A stretch of DNA of 64,000 bases from Paracoccaceae bacterium. Lineage in GTDB: Bacteria > Pseudomonadota > Alphaproteobacteria > Rhodobacterales > Rhodobacteraceae. The notes below the pieces were generated by a model. That model was not told the DNA's origin and made no database searches. It worked only from the letters and a program-made list of their open reading frames with translations. The position numbers and the translations under genes are program-made. The stretch covers positions 32,925-96,924 of the forward strand of contig JABDLJ010000033.1 of NCBI GenBank assembly GCA_013003075.1. The letters run 5' to 3'. Shown here piece after piece: positions 1-8,420 of the stretch; the first letter of the stretch is position 1; each line of letters begins with the position of its first letter.

Positions 1-1470
1 CCGCAACGCGCCATCGGGGGCCTGGACGGCCTGGCTGTGCACCAGACCGTCGGGGTCGATCACATCCACCATCGGCGCCTTTTTCATCTCGAAGATCGAA
101 GTGTAGAACAGCGACCACGACAGCATTTCATCATAGCTCATGGTCTCGGCAATGTGGTCGATCCGGGTCAGCCCGGCACCGGCGGCGGCCATGTCGCCGA
201 CCGGACGGAATTCCACGTCCCAGACGTCGGACAGCCCGCTGGTGCTATCGATGAAATGGATGACCCCACCTCCGACACCGCGGATCGCGGGAATATCGAG
301 CTCGCCGGGACCGACCGGCTGGCTGAAGGGATCGGCGCCGAGCGCCACGGACCGGCGCACGGTATCGGCCACGTCGCCGACGCGCAGACCCCGGTCGCAG
401 ACGCCCATCCCGTGTACGTGCCAGAACGTCCGTGCAAAGCCCTCGTTCTCGGCGTTCAGGACAATGCGGATATCGCCTTGGGTCCAGAGCTCCACCGCCT
501 TGGAAATATGCGCCCCGGCCCGAATGAAGCCGAGGCTGCGCAGCGTCGCGGTCAGCAGATCCAATTCCTCGCCATCGGCCGCGAATTCGATGAACTCCAC
601 GCCTTCGATCGCGATGCGGCCGGGAATGCCCGGAAGCTCGGCGGCGATGCCCGGCTCTTGTCGGCGGACATCGTCGAGAAGGGCCGTCAGCGCCCGGTGC
701 CCGTCCCGCGCAAGCCCCTTGGGGCTTCCGCCGCGGAACTGATCGTTGAAGATTTCCAGGCTGGCGGGCCCGCCATATCCGGTCGCGGCCACGGCGCGCA
801 TGAACGCGGTCACATCCAGATCGCCCTCGCCGGGCATGTTCCGGAAATGGCGCGACCAGTAAAGCAAGTCCATCTCGATCAGCGGGGCGTCGGCAAGCTG
901 GACGAAGAAGATCCGGTCGCCGGGGATGCGGCGGATCGTGTCGGGGTCGATCTTGCGGGCCAGCGTGTGAAAACTGTCGAGGATCAGTCCCACGGCAGTG
1001 TGATCCGCCCGGCGCACGATCTCCCACGCGTCCCGGTGATCGTTGACGTGCCGCCCCCAGGCGAGCGCCTCGAACCCGACCTTGAGCCCGCGCTCGGCGG
1101 CGATCTGTCCCAGTTGCCGAAAGTCCTCGGCAGCCCGGTCGATCCCGCCCTGCGCCTCTGGGTGAACCGAAGAGCAGACAAGAACCATCGGCGCCCCAAG
1201 CTCGACCATAAGGTCGAACTTGTGCCGAGCACGGTCGAAGGCGCGGGCGCGAAGCGGCTCCGGCAGGCCCTCGAAATCGCGGAATGGCTGGAACAGCAGA
1301 ATCTCGAGCCCGTGATCGCGCACGAGGTCTCCGATCTCACGCGGGCTGCCTGCGTCGGCAATGAAATCCTGTTCGAAGATCTCTATGCCATCGAAACCGG
1401 CCGCGGCAATCGCCTCGAGTTTTTCGCGGAGATTGCCGGAAACCGAGACGGTGGCGATGCCAGTTTTCAT
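1..1470 (-). CDS. quiC: 3-dehydroshikimate dehydratase / HPPD-like two-domain protein (C-terminus off window)
   Basis: The 490 visible residues start at ATG 1470, after an AGGA ribosome site. Residues about 1-270 form a sugar-phosphate isomerase/epimerase-type TIM barrel, with conserved-looking acidic and His positions typical of metal binding. Residues from about 300 on resemble the 4-hydroxyphenylpyruvate dioxygenase (vicinal oxygen chelate) fold. This two-domain order is that of QuiC-type 3-dehydroshikimate dehydratases, which make protocatechuate from 3-dehydroshikimate in the cytosol. The gene is last in the visible part of an operon that also has a shikimate dehydrogenase, which would supply its substrate. 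The ORF still has no stop at position 1, so roughly the last 130-150 residues are missing if it has the usual family length. The family call is good; the exact substrate is inferred from the neighbours. Confidence 0.78.
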   Translation of the reverse strand, partial: MKTGIATVSVSGNLREKLEAIAAAGFDGIEIFEQDFIADAGSPREIGDLVRDHGLEILLFQPFRDFEGLPEPLRARAFDRARHKFDLMVELGAPMVLVCSSVHPEAQGGIDRAAEDFRQLGQIAAERGLKVGFEALAWGRHVNDHRDAWEIVRRADHTAVGLILDSFHTLARKIDPDTIRRIPGDRIFFVQLADAPLIEMDLLYWSRHFRNMPGEGDLDVTAFMRAVAATGYGGPASLEIFNDQFRGGSPKGLARDGHRALTALLDDVRRQEPGIAAELPGIPGRIAIEGVEFIEFAADGEELDLLTATLRSLGFIRAGAHISKAVELWTQGDIRIVLNAENEGFARTFWHVHGMGVCDRGLRVGDVADTVRRSVALGADPFSQPVGPGELDIPAIRGVGGGVIHFIDSTSGLSDVWDVEFRPVGDMAAAGAGLTRIDHIAETMSYDEMLSWSLFYTSIFEMKKAPMVDVIDPDGLVHSQAVQAPDGALR

Positions 1471-1474
1471 GTGT

Positions 1475-2932
1475 CTATCCTGCGAGTATGTTGACGGCCT
1501 TGACTTCGGTATAGCTCAGAAGTTCATCGATCCCCTCTTCCCGCCCGGTGCCGGAGTTCTTGAAGCCGCCGTGGGGGACGTTGCGGAAATGCGTGCCGGT
1601 GCCGTTCACCCAGACATAGCCCGCCTCGACCGCGCGGGTCAGCCGCAGCGCAAGATCGAGATCGCGGGTCCAGATCGAGGCGGTCAGGCCGTAGTCCACC
1701 GCGTTTGCCATATCGATCACCTCGTCGATGTCGCGCCACTTGAGCACCGACAGCACCGGTCCGAAGACCTCTTCGCGGGCGATGCGCATGTCCATCGTGA
1801 CATCGGTGAAGACGGTGGGTTCGACCCAGAAGCCCTTGTCATATGCGGCACCTTCGGGCCGTTTGCCGCCGGCCGCAAGCGTGGCACCATCGGCCTTGGC
1901 GATGTCGATGTATTCCATCGTCTTGTCGTACTGCATCCTGGAGTTCATCGGCCCCATCGACGACGCCGGGTCAAGCGGATCTCCGGCCCGCATCTTGCCG
2001 ATCTGCCCTAGCACGCGGGGCAGTACGGTGTCATAGACATCCTCGTGCAGCATCAGCCGAGAGGTCGACCCGCAGGACTGGCCCTGCCAGGCAAAGTTCA
2101 TCCCCCGGACGGCGGCGTCAGAGGCCGCGTCGAGATCTGCATCGGGGCAGATGATCATCGGGTTCTTGCCGCCGAGTTCGAGGCTGACATGCTTGACCGC
2201 GACCTCTGCGGCGGCGCGTTGGATCGCCATGCCCGTTGCGGCGTGACCGATAAACGCGATGCGCTTGATCTTCGGGTGCCGCACGATGGCATCGCCCGTC
2301 GCGGGGCCGCCGGTCACGATATTCACGACACCCGGGGGAAGCACCTCGTTGACGATCTCGCCCAGCACGCAGGCCGACAGGGGCGACGTCTCGCAGGGTT
2401 TGATGATGATCGCGTTGCCAGGAATGATCGCCGAGGCAAGCCGCGAGGCGGCGAACCCGAACGGGTGGTTGAAGGGGATGATACGCCCGACAATGCCGTA
2501 AGGCGTTCGCAGCGTGAAATGAAGGCACTTGGCGGTGGACGGGATCGTCTCGCCTTTCAGCTCGAGGCCCAGTCCGGCCGCCAGGCGGATACGTTCCACG
2601 GCCTTTTCGACGTCGGCGACCATCTTGCCAATGGTGTTGCCGGTGTCGATCGCCTCCAGCCGGGCGAGCTCCTCGGTCCGCGCCGCGATCGCGTCGCCGA
2701 GCTTGCCGAGGTAATCGGCCCGTACCTGCATGTCGAGCGCCGCCCACGCCTTCTGAGCGCTGCTTGCGGCGGTCACGGCGCGTTCGACATCGGCCGCGGT
2801 GCCAGCGGGCACCCGGCCGATCAACGCCTCGGTCGCGGGGTTGATGGTTTCGATCCAGTGCCCACTCTCGCTGTCGGTGAATTCACCGCCGATCAGCATG
2901 CGTCCCTCGATCAGCCCGTCGTCATTCGCCAT
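1475..2932 (-). CDS. NAD(P)-dependent aldehyde dehydrogenase
   Basis: This 485-residue protein has the length and order of the aldehyde dehydrogenase superfamily. The catalytic Cys lies in a GQSCGSTSR stretch near residue 293 and the general-base Glu in SLELGGKNP near 259. The cofactor-domain FNHPFG motif is near 155. It oxidises an aldehyde to a carboxylate, or to a semialdehyde-derived acid, in the cytosol. ATG 2932 follows GGGGAACAGG. Its stop is 4 bases before the start of the QuiC-like gene, so the two are co-transcribed. Candidate substrates are semialdehydes made by the class II aldolase-type enzymes upstream. The sequence does not show which one. Confidence 0.88.
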   Translation of the reverse strand: MANDDGLIEGRMLIGGEFTDSESGHWIETINPATEALIGRVPAGTAADVERAVTAASSAQKAWAALDMQVRADYLGKLGDAIAARTEELARLEAIDTGNTIGKMVADVEKAVERIRLAAGLGLELKGETIPSTAKCLHFTLRTPYGIVGRIIPFNHPFGFAASRLASAIIPGNAIIIKPCETSPLSACVLGEIVNEVLPPGVVNIVTGGPATGDAIVRHPKIKRIAFIGHAATGMAIQRAAAEVAVKHVSLELGGKNPMIICPDADLDAASDAAVRGMNFAWQGQSCGSTSRLMLHEDVYDTVLPRVLGQIGKMRAGDPLDPASSMGPMNSRMQYDKTMEYIDIAKADGATLAAGGKRPEGAAYDKGFWVEPTVFTDVTMDMRIAREEVFGPVLSVLKWRDIDEVIDMANAVDYGLTASIWTRDLDLALRLTRAVEAGYVWVNGTGTHFRNVPHGGFKNSGTGREEGIDELLSYTEVKAVNILAG

Positions 2933-2945
2933 CCTGTTCCCCTTC

Positions 2946-3797
2946 TTATCCGTCGCCGAGAATGCTGGCTTCCATCATGCCGCGAAGCTCTGGCGTGACT
3001 TCAGGCTCAAGCCCGAACCACAGCTTCCAGGCCGGCGGGCCTTGGTGCAAGAGCATCCCCAGCCCCCCGACGACCGCGTTGCCTCGGGCCTTCGCCCGGG
3101 TCAGAAAATCGGTCTCCAGCGGCGTATAGACAATATCCGCCGCCACGGCCTCGGGCGCGAGCGCACCAAGGTCAAGATCGAGCTGCGGCTGCCCGGACAT
3201 CCCCAGGCTCGTGGTATTCACGACCGTGGTTGCACCATCGAGCGCCCTGTGCCGCGCATCCCATGGCAGAACAGCGATGGCCCCGCCAATGTCGCGGGCC
3301 AGTGCCTCGGCGTGCGCGGATGTCCGGTTGACCAGCCGCACCTCTGGCGCGCCTTCGCTCAAAAGCGCATGGCAGATCGCCCGCGCACCCCCGCCTGCGC
3401 CAATCACCGTGGCCGGCCCTGCAGTGCCGCGCCAGACCGGAACGCTTTGCTTGAGGTTGCCCAGAAACCCGCGCCAGTCGTTGTTGGTGCCGAACAGCGT
3501 GCCGTCCTGGCGGACCACGACGCAGCTGATCGCGCCGATCTTCACGGCCACGGGATCGATCTCGTCCACGATCTCCATCGCCTGCAGCTTGTGGGGTATG
3601 GTCAGGTTGCAGCCCGCGAAATTGAGCGCCGGCAGCGCGCGCAAGGCAGCCGGCAGACGATCAGGCGCGAGGGGCAGATAGACGTAGCGCCCCGGCAGGC
3701 CGGTCTGGTCGAACCAGTAATTGTGCATCATGGGCGAGCGGGAATGCATCACGGGCCAGCCCATGACCCCGATCAGGTGATAGCGCTGGTCGGTCAT
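2946..3797 (-). CDS. aroE: Shikimate (quinate) dehydrogenase family protein
   Basis: The 283-residue protein has the complete AroE plan. The shikimate-binding SRS motif is at residues 19-21, the catalytic Lys at 70 in NLTIPHK, and the Asn-Asp pair in NNDWRGF at 105-111. The glycine-rich nucleotide loop GAGGGA is near 133-138, and NRT at 157-159 favours NADP. The NTDG motif of biosynthetic AroE reads NNDW here, a variation expected in catabolic or AroE-like paralogues. It would interconvert shikimate (or a relative) and 3-dehydroshikimate. Its ATG overlaps the stop of the aldolase gene upstream by ATGA, indicating translational coupling. With the QuiC-like dehydratase it makes a two-step route to protocatechuate, so a catabolic role is more likely than aromatic amino-acid synthesis. 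Confidence 0.85.
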   Translation of the reverse strand: MTDQRYHLIGVMGWPVMHSRSPMMHNYWFDQTGLPGRYVYLPLAPDRLPAALRALPALNFAGCNLTIPHKLQAMEIVDEIDPVAVKIGAISCVVVRQDGTLFGTNNDWRGFLGNLKQSVPVWRGTAGPATVIGAGGGARAICHALLSEGAPEVRLVNRTSAHAEALARDIGGAIAVLPWDARHRALDGATTVVNTTSLGMSGQPQLDLDLGALAPEAVAADIVYTPLETDFLTRAKARGNAVVGGLGMLLHQGPPAWKLWFGLEPEVTPELRGMMEASILGDG

Positions 3798-4459
3798 GTA
3801 TCCTCCAGCTTGGCCCGGTAGTGGTCCCAGGTGCGGCGGAACAGGCCCTGGGTCCAGAGCTTCTTGAGGGCGGCTTCGATCTCGGCCTCCGAGAAGGCAT
3901 AAGGCGTACCAAGCTGCATGGCCATGTATTGCCGGCGCGCGTTTTCCTCCAGGTAGACGATCAGAACGAAAGCCTCGACGATATCGGCGCCCACCGTCAC
4001 GGCACCGTGGGATTTCATCAGCGCCGCGGGCCGATCTGCCAGGATCCCGTTCAGGCGCGCCGACATCTGGGGGCTGTTTATCGAGTCCGGTGTCCCGAGC
4101 ACCGGCACCGGGTGCACCAGCGTGCCCTGCGCGAAGACCGGCGCATAGGCGTGTCCTGTCATGGTAAGGTAGGTGGACCATTGCGGATGCGCATGCACGA
4201 TCGCGCCGACCTCGGGCCGGTCGCGGTAGATACCGGCGTGGAGATGGAATTCCAACGGCGGCTTGCCAGCGCCCTCGACCAGGTTGCCTTCGAGATCGAC
4301 CGTGCATATGTCGTTTGCGGTCAGCCGACTGCGCTGGCTCGACCCGATGTTGATGAACATTCCGTCTTCACTGCGGATCGAGGCATGGCCGTTGAAATCT
4401 ATGATCCCGAGGTGTTCAAGCATCCTCAGGCACAGCGCCAGATCGTCCTTGTCGCTCAT
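3794..4459 (-). CDS. Class II aldolase/adducin-family protein 1
   Basis: The 221-residue protein has class II aldolase zinc ligands: a His-Ala-His pair in VHAHPQW near residue 104 and a third His in KSHGAVTVG near 151. Members of this family cleave or form C-C bonds (fuculose- or ribulose-phosphate aldolases) or decarboxylate or isomerise hydroxy acids. The start at 4459 is 1 base past the stop of the preceding frameshifted paralogue, and the stop overlaps aroE by 4 bases. It is therefore in the middle of a tightly packed operon. Its substrate cannot be read from the sequence. It is one of three family members in the window. Confidence 0.85.
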   Translation of the reverse strand: MSDKDDLALCLRMLEHLGIIDFNGHASIRSEDGMFINIGSSQRSRLTANDICTVDLEGNLVEGAGKPPLEFHLHAGIYRDRPEVGAIVHAHPQWSTYLTMTGHAYAPVFAQGTLVHPVPVLGTPDSINSPQMSARLNGILADRPAALMKSHGAVTVGADIVEAFVLIVYLEENARRQYMAMQLGTPYAFSEAEIEAALKKLWTQGLFRRTWDHYRAKLEDT

Positions 4460-4460
4460 C

Positions 4461-5200
4461 CTACCACCCCGTCTGATGCCGGATTTCTTCGCGCCAGAGG
4501 TCCCAAGCCCGCAGGCCCGCGGTCTGGTTCGGCACGTCGGCAAGCGCCCCTTCCTCGTCCGACAGGACCGCAAGTTCCTCACCGTCCTCGGCCAGTGCCT
4601 GCGCCCAGTGTTGCACCCGGGCGGAAACCTCGGTGTAGACGGCACGGAACACCGCTGTTTCCAGCGTAGGGCCACATGCGACAGATCCATGCGCGCGCAT
4701 CAGAGCTACGGGTCGGTCGGCAAGGCATTCGGCAAGGTCGACGCCCTTGTCGTTGTCCGAGACCAGCATGTCCGTTGCCCCATGCTTTTCGGAGATGTCG
4801 AAGACCGGAACGCCGCCGGCAAGGAAGGCCGCGTTGTGGAAACAGGCCTGCATCGGCGCCTTGGCCAGGCCAAAGGGGATGACCGAGGGGGAATGGCTGT
4901 GGACAACCGCGCAATGTCGGGGCGCGCCCGGAAGATCTGACCGTGGATGAACCGTTCTAGAAAACCCTTCGGCGCGTCCGGTGCGCAGGCCTCGCTGTCG
5001 AGATCGTATTCCACGATATCCGCCGGCGTGACCCGCGCCGGTGCCAGCGCCCGGGACATCAGGTAGCGGCCGGGGTCACCGGGGTGGCGCATCGAGACGT
5101 GACCGAAGCCGTCCACCACACCCCGTGCGGCAAGAATACGGGCGGCGGCGGCCAAATCGGCGATGCGGGCGGGATCGACGGGGCCTCCGGACTGCGGCAT
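4461..5200 (-). pseudogene. Class II aldolase-family gene 2, interrupted by a single-base frameshift
   Basis: The N-terminal half reads from ATG 5200 through a FLERFIHGQIF segment to about position 4910. The C-terminal half reads in another frame from VVHSHSPSVIPF (about 4909) to the stop at 4461, and includes the HSH zinc pair and a later RAHGS motif. Comparison with the intact paralogue at 48253-48975 (FLERFIHG then VVHSHSRGVIPF) places the break at the bases encoding Ala-Arg-Val, about 4905-4912. One missing G would restore a frame of about 246 codons. Total length is 740 bases, one short of a multiple of three. It is either a recent inactivation or a sequencing error. The ATG overlaps the stop of the upstream decarboxylase-like gene by one base (TGATG). 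Confidence 0.82.
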
Positions 5201-6189
5201 CAGATGATCACCTTGGTCTCGATGGTGGCCGGGAAGATGTCCTCGGGCGTGAATTGCCGGTGCGCAATCCCCTGCTGATAGGTGTAAAGCCCCATCATCT
5301 CCCAGGTCTTGCGATTGGCTTCGACGCCGAAGGGGAACAGCTCTTCGCCGAAGACCTGCTGCATCTTCCTGGCGTAGATCGGCAGCCATGCCACCGGATA
5401 GCGCGATACCGCGGGATCGAGGATGCGTTCGACGCTGCGCCTGCGCGAGGTGTCGAAGGCCGAATAGAGATTTCGCGCGGCCCAGGGGTGGGCCTCGTGG
5501 ACGGATTTCTTCATCGCCACGATATGCATGATCGGCCAGACACCGGTTTCGGCATATTGCCGTTCCTCGCGGTCAAGAAAGTCGGGGAACAGGCGGACGA
5601 CATCCGGGTGGCCGTCGAGAAAACAGGTGGGCGGGCGGGCGATGATCGCGCAATCAAGGTCGCCGGCGGCGAGCATGTCGGAAAGAGAGCGGTCCTTGAT
5701 GCGTGTGATTTCGATCCCCGGCGGCAAGTTCAGTTCCACCTTTTCCTCGCGCCCCGGGGCGTTGGCCCCGGCCTGCACCCAGCGGATTTTGGCCATGTCC
5801 ATACCGACGTCGTTCTGCATCCAGCCCCGCATCCAGACCGCGGCCGAATGCGCCCATTCGGGGCTGCCGACCGTTTTTCCGTAAAGGTCCTCGATACGCT
5901 CGATCCCGGACTTGCGGTTGACGTAGAATGACGAAAAACGGAACAGGCGCGAGCAGATCACCGGCAGTCCGATCAGGTCGCTGTCGGGCCGGGTGACCTG
6001 GGTCGAGAACTTCGCAAAGGACATCTCGGACAGATCGAATTCCCGGTTCGCGGTCATCCGGGCAAAGCATTCGTGGTGGCCGAGCAAAAGCCAGTTGAGG
6101 TCGATGCCTTCTGGCTGCACTGCCCCGGTGCGGATGTCCCGAAAATGGTCGTAGTCGGTCGTGGCGATGGTGAGCGGCAGTTTCGTCAT
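5200..6189 (-). CDS. 4,5-dihydroxyphthalate decarboxylase-like protein 1
   Basis: The 329-residue protein has the opening pattern of the Pht5/DHPD family: TTDYDHFRDIRTG, then ANREFDLSEMSF near residue 48 and a later LYGKTVGSPEW segment. The fold is that of periplasmic binding proteins (NMT1-like). There is no signal peptide, so a cytosolic enzyme is likelier than a transport protein. Family members decarboxylate 4,5-dihydroxyphthalate to protocatechuate. The ATG at 6189 is preferred over an upstream GTG at 6213 because the family pattern begins right after it. It lies between TTT genes and the aldolase genes. Two distant paralogues lie at 23119-24105 and 26002-26943. Confidence 0.72.
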   Translation of the reverse strand: MTKLPLTIATTDYDHFRDIRTGAVQPEGIDLNWLLLGHHECFARMTANREFDLSEMSFAKFSTQVTRPDSDLIGLPVICSRLFRFSSFYVNRKSGIERIEDLYGKTVGSPEWAHSAAVWMRGWMQNDVGMDMAKIRWVQAGANAPGREEKVELNLPPGIEITRIKDRSLSDMLAAGDLDCAIIARPPTCFLDGHPDVVRLFPDFLDREERQYAETGVWPIMHIVAMKKSVHEAHPWAARNLYSAFDTSRRRSVERILDPAVSRYPVAWLPIYARKMQQVFGEELFPFGVEANRKTWEMMGLYTYQQGIAHRQFTPEDIFPATIETKVII

Positions 6190-6234
6190 GTCATATCCAG
6201 ATCGGTGTTGCACGAGGCGCGCGGTGCAGGCGGG

Positions 6235-6705
6235 TCACAGGATGGCCTCCAAGATCAGCCCCTGAAAGAGGGGCAGCTCCAGCAGCCAGATGAACACGCC
6301 GAAGACGACCGCGAAAGTGCCTGCTCCGGCCAGCAGGGCGTTCTGCCAGCTTTCGCCGCTGGCGAACCGCACGAAGGCCAGAACGACCAGCGGCCCGCCC
6401 ACAACGAAGCCGAAACCGATCAGCGCGACCGAGAAGGCTCCCAGCCAGAGAAAGATCTCCACCTCGGTACGCCCCTCTCCGTCGCGTTCGCCATCCGGCG
6501 CCTCGACCCGATCCGGCGGACGGCGCAGATCCAGTACCAGTTGCCACAGGCACAAGATCACGCCCGGTACACCGATCAGCAGCGGCATGAATGCGGCTTT
6601 CTGGGGCAGTCCCAGGGCCAACAGGCAGGCTCCCGCAAACAGAACCAGCATGGCAAGCGTCGTCGCTATGCGCGCGTTAAATATCAAAGTGGATCCCCTT
6701 GTCAC
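6235..6705 (-). CDS. tctB: TTT transporter small membrane subunit (TctB family) 1
   Basis: The 156-residue protein has four predicted hydrophobic helices, with a hydrophilic Arg/Asp/Glu-rich loop between the second and third, which is the layout of TctB. It would pair with the large permease encoded just upstream in the inner membrane. The GTG start at 6705 overlaps the tctA stop by 29 bases. There is no clear ribosome site, and the next ATG would cut into the first helix, so the start is uncertain. The matching binding protein is probably the divergently located gene at 10629-12089. Confidence 0.75.
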   Translation of the reverse strand: MTRGSTLIFNARIATTLAMLVLFAGACLLALGLPQKAAFMPLLIGVPGVILCLWQLVLDLRRPPDRVEAPDGERDGEGRTEVEIFLWLGAFSVALIGFGFVVGGPLVVLAFVRFASGESWQNALLAGAGTFAVVFGVFIWLLELPLFQGLILEAIL

Positions 6706-8191
6706 CGGAAGCTTTGCGCTGGCGCCAGATATAGGCGCCGATCGTCAACAGGATCATCGCGATGAAGACCAGGCTGAGCGGCCTCAGAAAGAACGTCGGG
6801 CCCCAGATGGCAAGCGCCTTGTGGATCGAATCCTCGGCGATATGGCCCAGCACCAGGCCGATCACGAAGGGCGGGCGCGGCCAGCCGAACTTCTTGAGAA
6901 AATAGCCCAAGACGCCCAACCCGATCAGGATCAGCATGTTCTCCCACGCCGATTCCGACAGGTAAGCACCAAGAAACGCCAGCACCAGAACGAAGGGGAT
7001 CAGCAGCGCACCGCGCACAAAGACCAGCAGCGAAAACGCCGGCGCCATCGCAAGGAAGACGAAGACCGAAAGGAAGTTCGCGAGCGCTAGCGCCCAGATC
7101 AGCGACCAGACCAGATCCATGCCCGTCAGCGCGATATGCGGCCCCGGCTGAATACCAAGCATCACGAACGCGCCGATCAGGATCGCCATCCCCGACGACC
7201 CCGGGACACCGAAGAACAGCGTCGGAAGAAGCGATCCGCCTTCCTTGGAATTGTTCGCCGTCTCGGGCGCGATCACCCCGCGGACGTCGCCCTTGCCGAA
7301 ATTCTCGGGGTTCTTGGAGGATTGCACGGCGTGGCCGTAGCAGATCCACGACGCGGCATCGCCGCCCAATCCCGGTATCGCACCGATGGCCGCGCCGATC
7401 ACCGAGGTCCGCAGTGTCAGCCACGGATGCCGGAAGACGTCTGCGATGCCTTGCAGGACCTGGCTGATATCGTAGGCCTTGGCATTGCCCTCCACCCGGG
7501 AGATCGACCCGCCCTTGACCCCAAGCGCCATCATCTCGGGGATCGCAAAGATACCGAGAACCGCCGCCACCACGCTGACCCCGTCCCACAGCCAAAGCTG
7601 CCCGAACGTGAACCGTTCCGACCCGGTGTGCGGATCGAGCCCGACAAGCGACACAAGCAAACCGAGGAACCCGACCGCCACCCCTTTGATCAGACTGCGC
7701 CCCGAAAGCATGGCGATAAAGGTGATCCCGAAGAGCGCGAGCAGAAAGAATTCGGCGGGGGAAAAAGCCAGGATCACCGGCTTCAGCACCGGCAGCATCG
7801 CGGCGAGAAACACCGCGCCGATGACACCCCCGACGCCGGACGCGCCAAGCGAGGCACCCAGCGCGCGGCCCGCCTCTCCGCGCTGCGCCATCGGAAAGCC
7901 GTCGACGATGGTGGCGGCGTCCGGCCCGGTTCCGGGTACACCGAACAGGATCGAAGGCACCGATCCGCCGGTGTGCACCACGGCGTGCATGGCCAGCAGG
8001 AAGATCGACCCGGCAAGCGGGTCCATCCCGAACACGAAGGGGATCATCAGGACGATGCCAAGCTTGCCACCAAGTCCCGGTACCGCGCCAAAGAACATAC
8101 CAAGCGGTATCGCGAGCATGATCAACCCCATCAGGTAGGGCGACGTAACGATCGCGAAGAGTGGCGCGAACATCGCATCCAAGCCGGACAT
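6677..8191 (-). CDS. tctA: TTT transporter large permease (TctA family) 1
   Basis: The 504-residue protein has about 12 membrane segments and the repeated glycine-rich signatures of TctA. These include GAVPGLGGKLG near residue 28 and a second GAIPGLGGDA segment in the middle that marks the internal two-fold repeat. It also has APETANNSKEGGSLLPT, typical of the family. It is an inner-membrane, ion-coupled uptake permease for carboxylates. ATG 8191 has a strong GGAGG site. It is the first gene of a minus-strand operon running beyond position 1. A copy of the cluster's 17-bp dyad lies 132 bases upstream. Confidence 0.92.
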   Translation of the reverse strand: MSGLDAMFAPLFAIVTSPYLMGLIMLAIPLGMFFGAVPGLGGKLGIVLMIPFVFGMDPLAGSIFLLAMHAVVHTGGSVPSILFGVPGTGPDAATIVDGFPMAQRGEAGRALGASLGASGVGGVIGAVFLAAMLPVLKPVILAFSPAEFFLLALFGITFIAMLSGRSLIKGVAVGFLGLLVSLVGLDPHTGSERFTFGQLWLWDGVSVVAAVLGIFAIPEMMALGVKGGSISRVEGNAKAYDISQVLQGIADVFRHPWLTLRTSVIGAAIGAIPGLGGDAASWICYGHAVQSSKNPENFGKGDVRGVIAPETANNSKEGGSLLPTLFFGVPGSSGMAILIGAFVMLGIQPGPHIALTGMDLVWSLIWALALANFLSVFVFLAMAPAFSLLVFVRGALLIPFVLVLAFLGAYLSESAWENMLILIGLGVLGYFLKKFGWPRPPFVIGLVLGHIAEDSIHKALAIWGPTFFLRPLSLVFIAMILLTIGAYIWRQRKASGDKGIHFDI

Positions 8192-8322
8192 ATTTTCCTC
8201 CCGGCAGCGCGGTACATCGGCTCTTGTCGGCCGGTCCACTGTCTGCACCAATGCGGCCGACCCTGGCCGCCTCGCAAGACTAAGCGGACGCATTGAAGCC
8301 GACAAAGCCAATTTGGACCGCC

Positions 8323-8339
8323 GTCCCGCATAACGGAAC
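8323..8339. promoter_or_regulatory. Putative IclR-type operator, copy 1
   Basis: GTCCC-GCATAAC-GGAAC is an imperfect dyad of 5-bp arms with a 7-bp spacer. It sits in the divergent gap between tctA (8191, minus) and the dehydrogenase at 8421 (plus). It is one of about nine or ten matching sites in the cluster. The regulator is not proven; the IclR protein at 21250 is the only specific DNA-binding regulator recognised in the cluster. Confidence 0.65.
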
Positions 8340-8420
8340 ATCACGCGGGCGGCGGTTGCAACAGCCTAGGCGCCATAGATTTCATCTGGCTGACAGTCGT
8401 TGAGTCAAAGGGAGAACAGG

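Noticed and set aside
37..1494. Long plus-strand open frame opposite the QuiC-like gene
   Set aside because: It is antisense in high-GC DNA, with a composition unlike a protein and no ribosome site. The minus-strand reading gives a clear enzyme.
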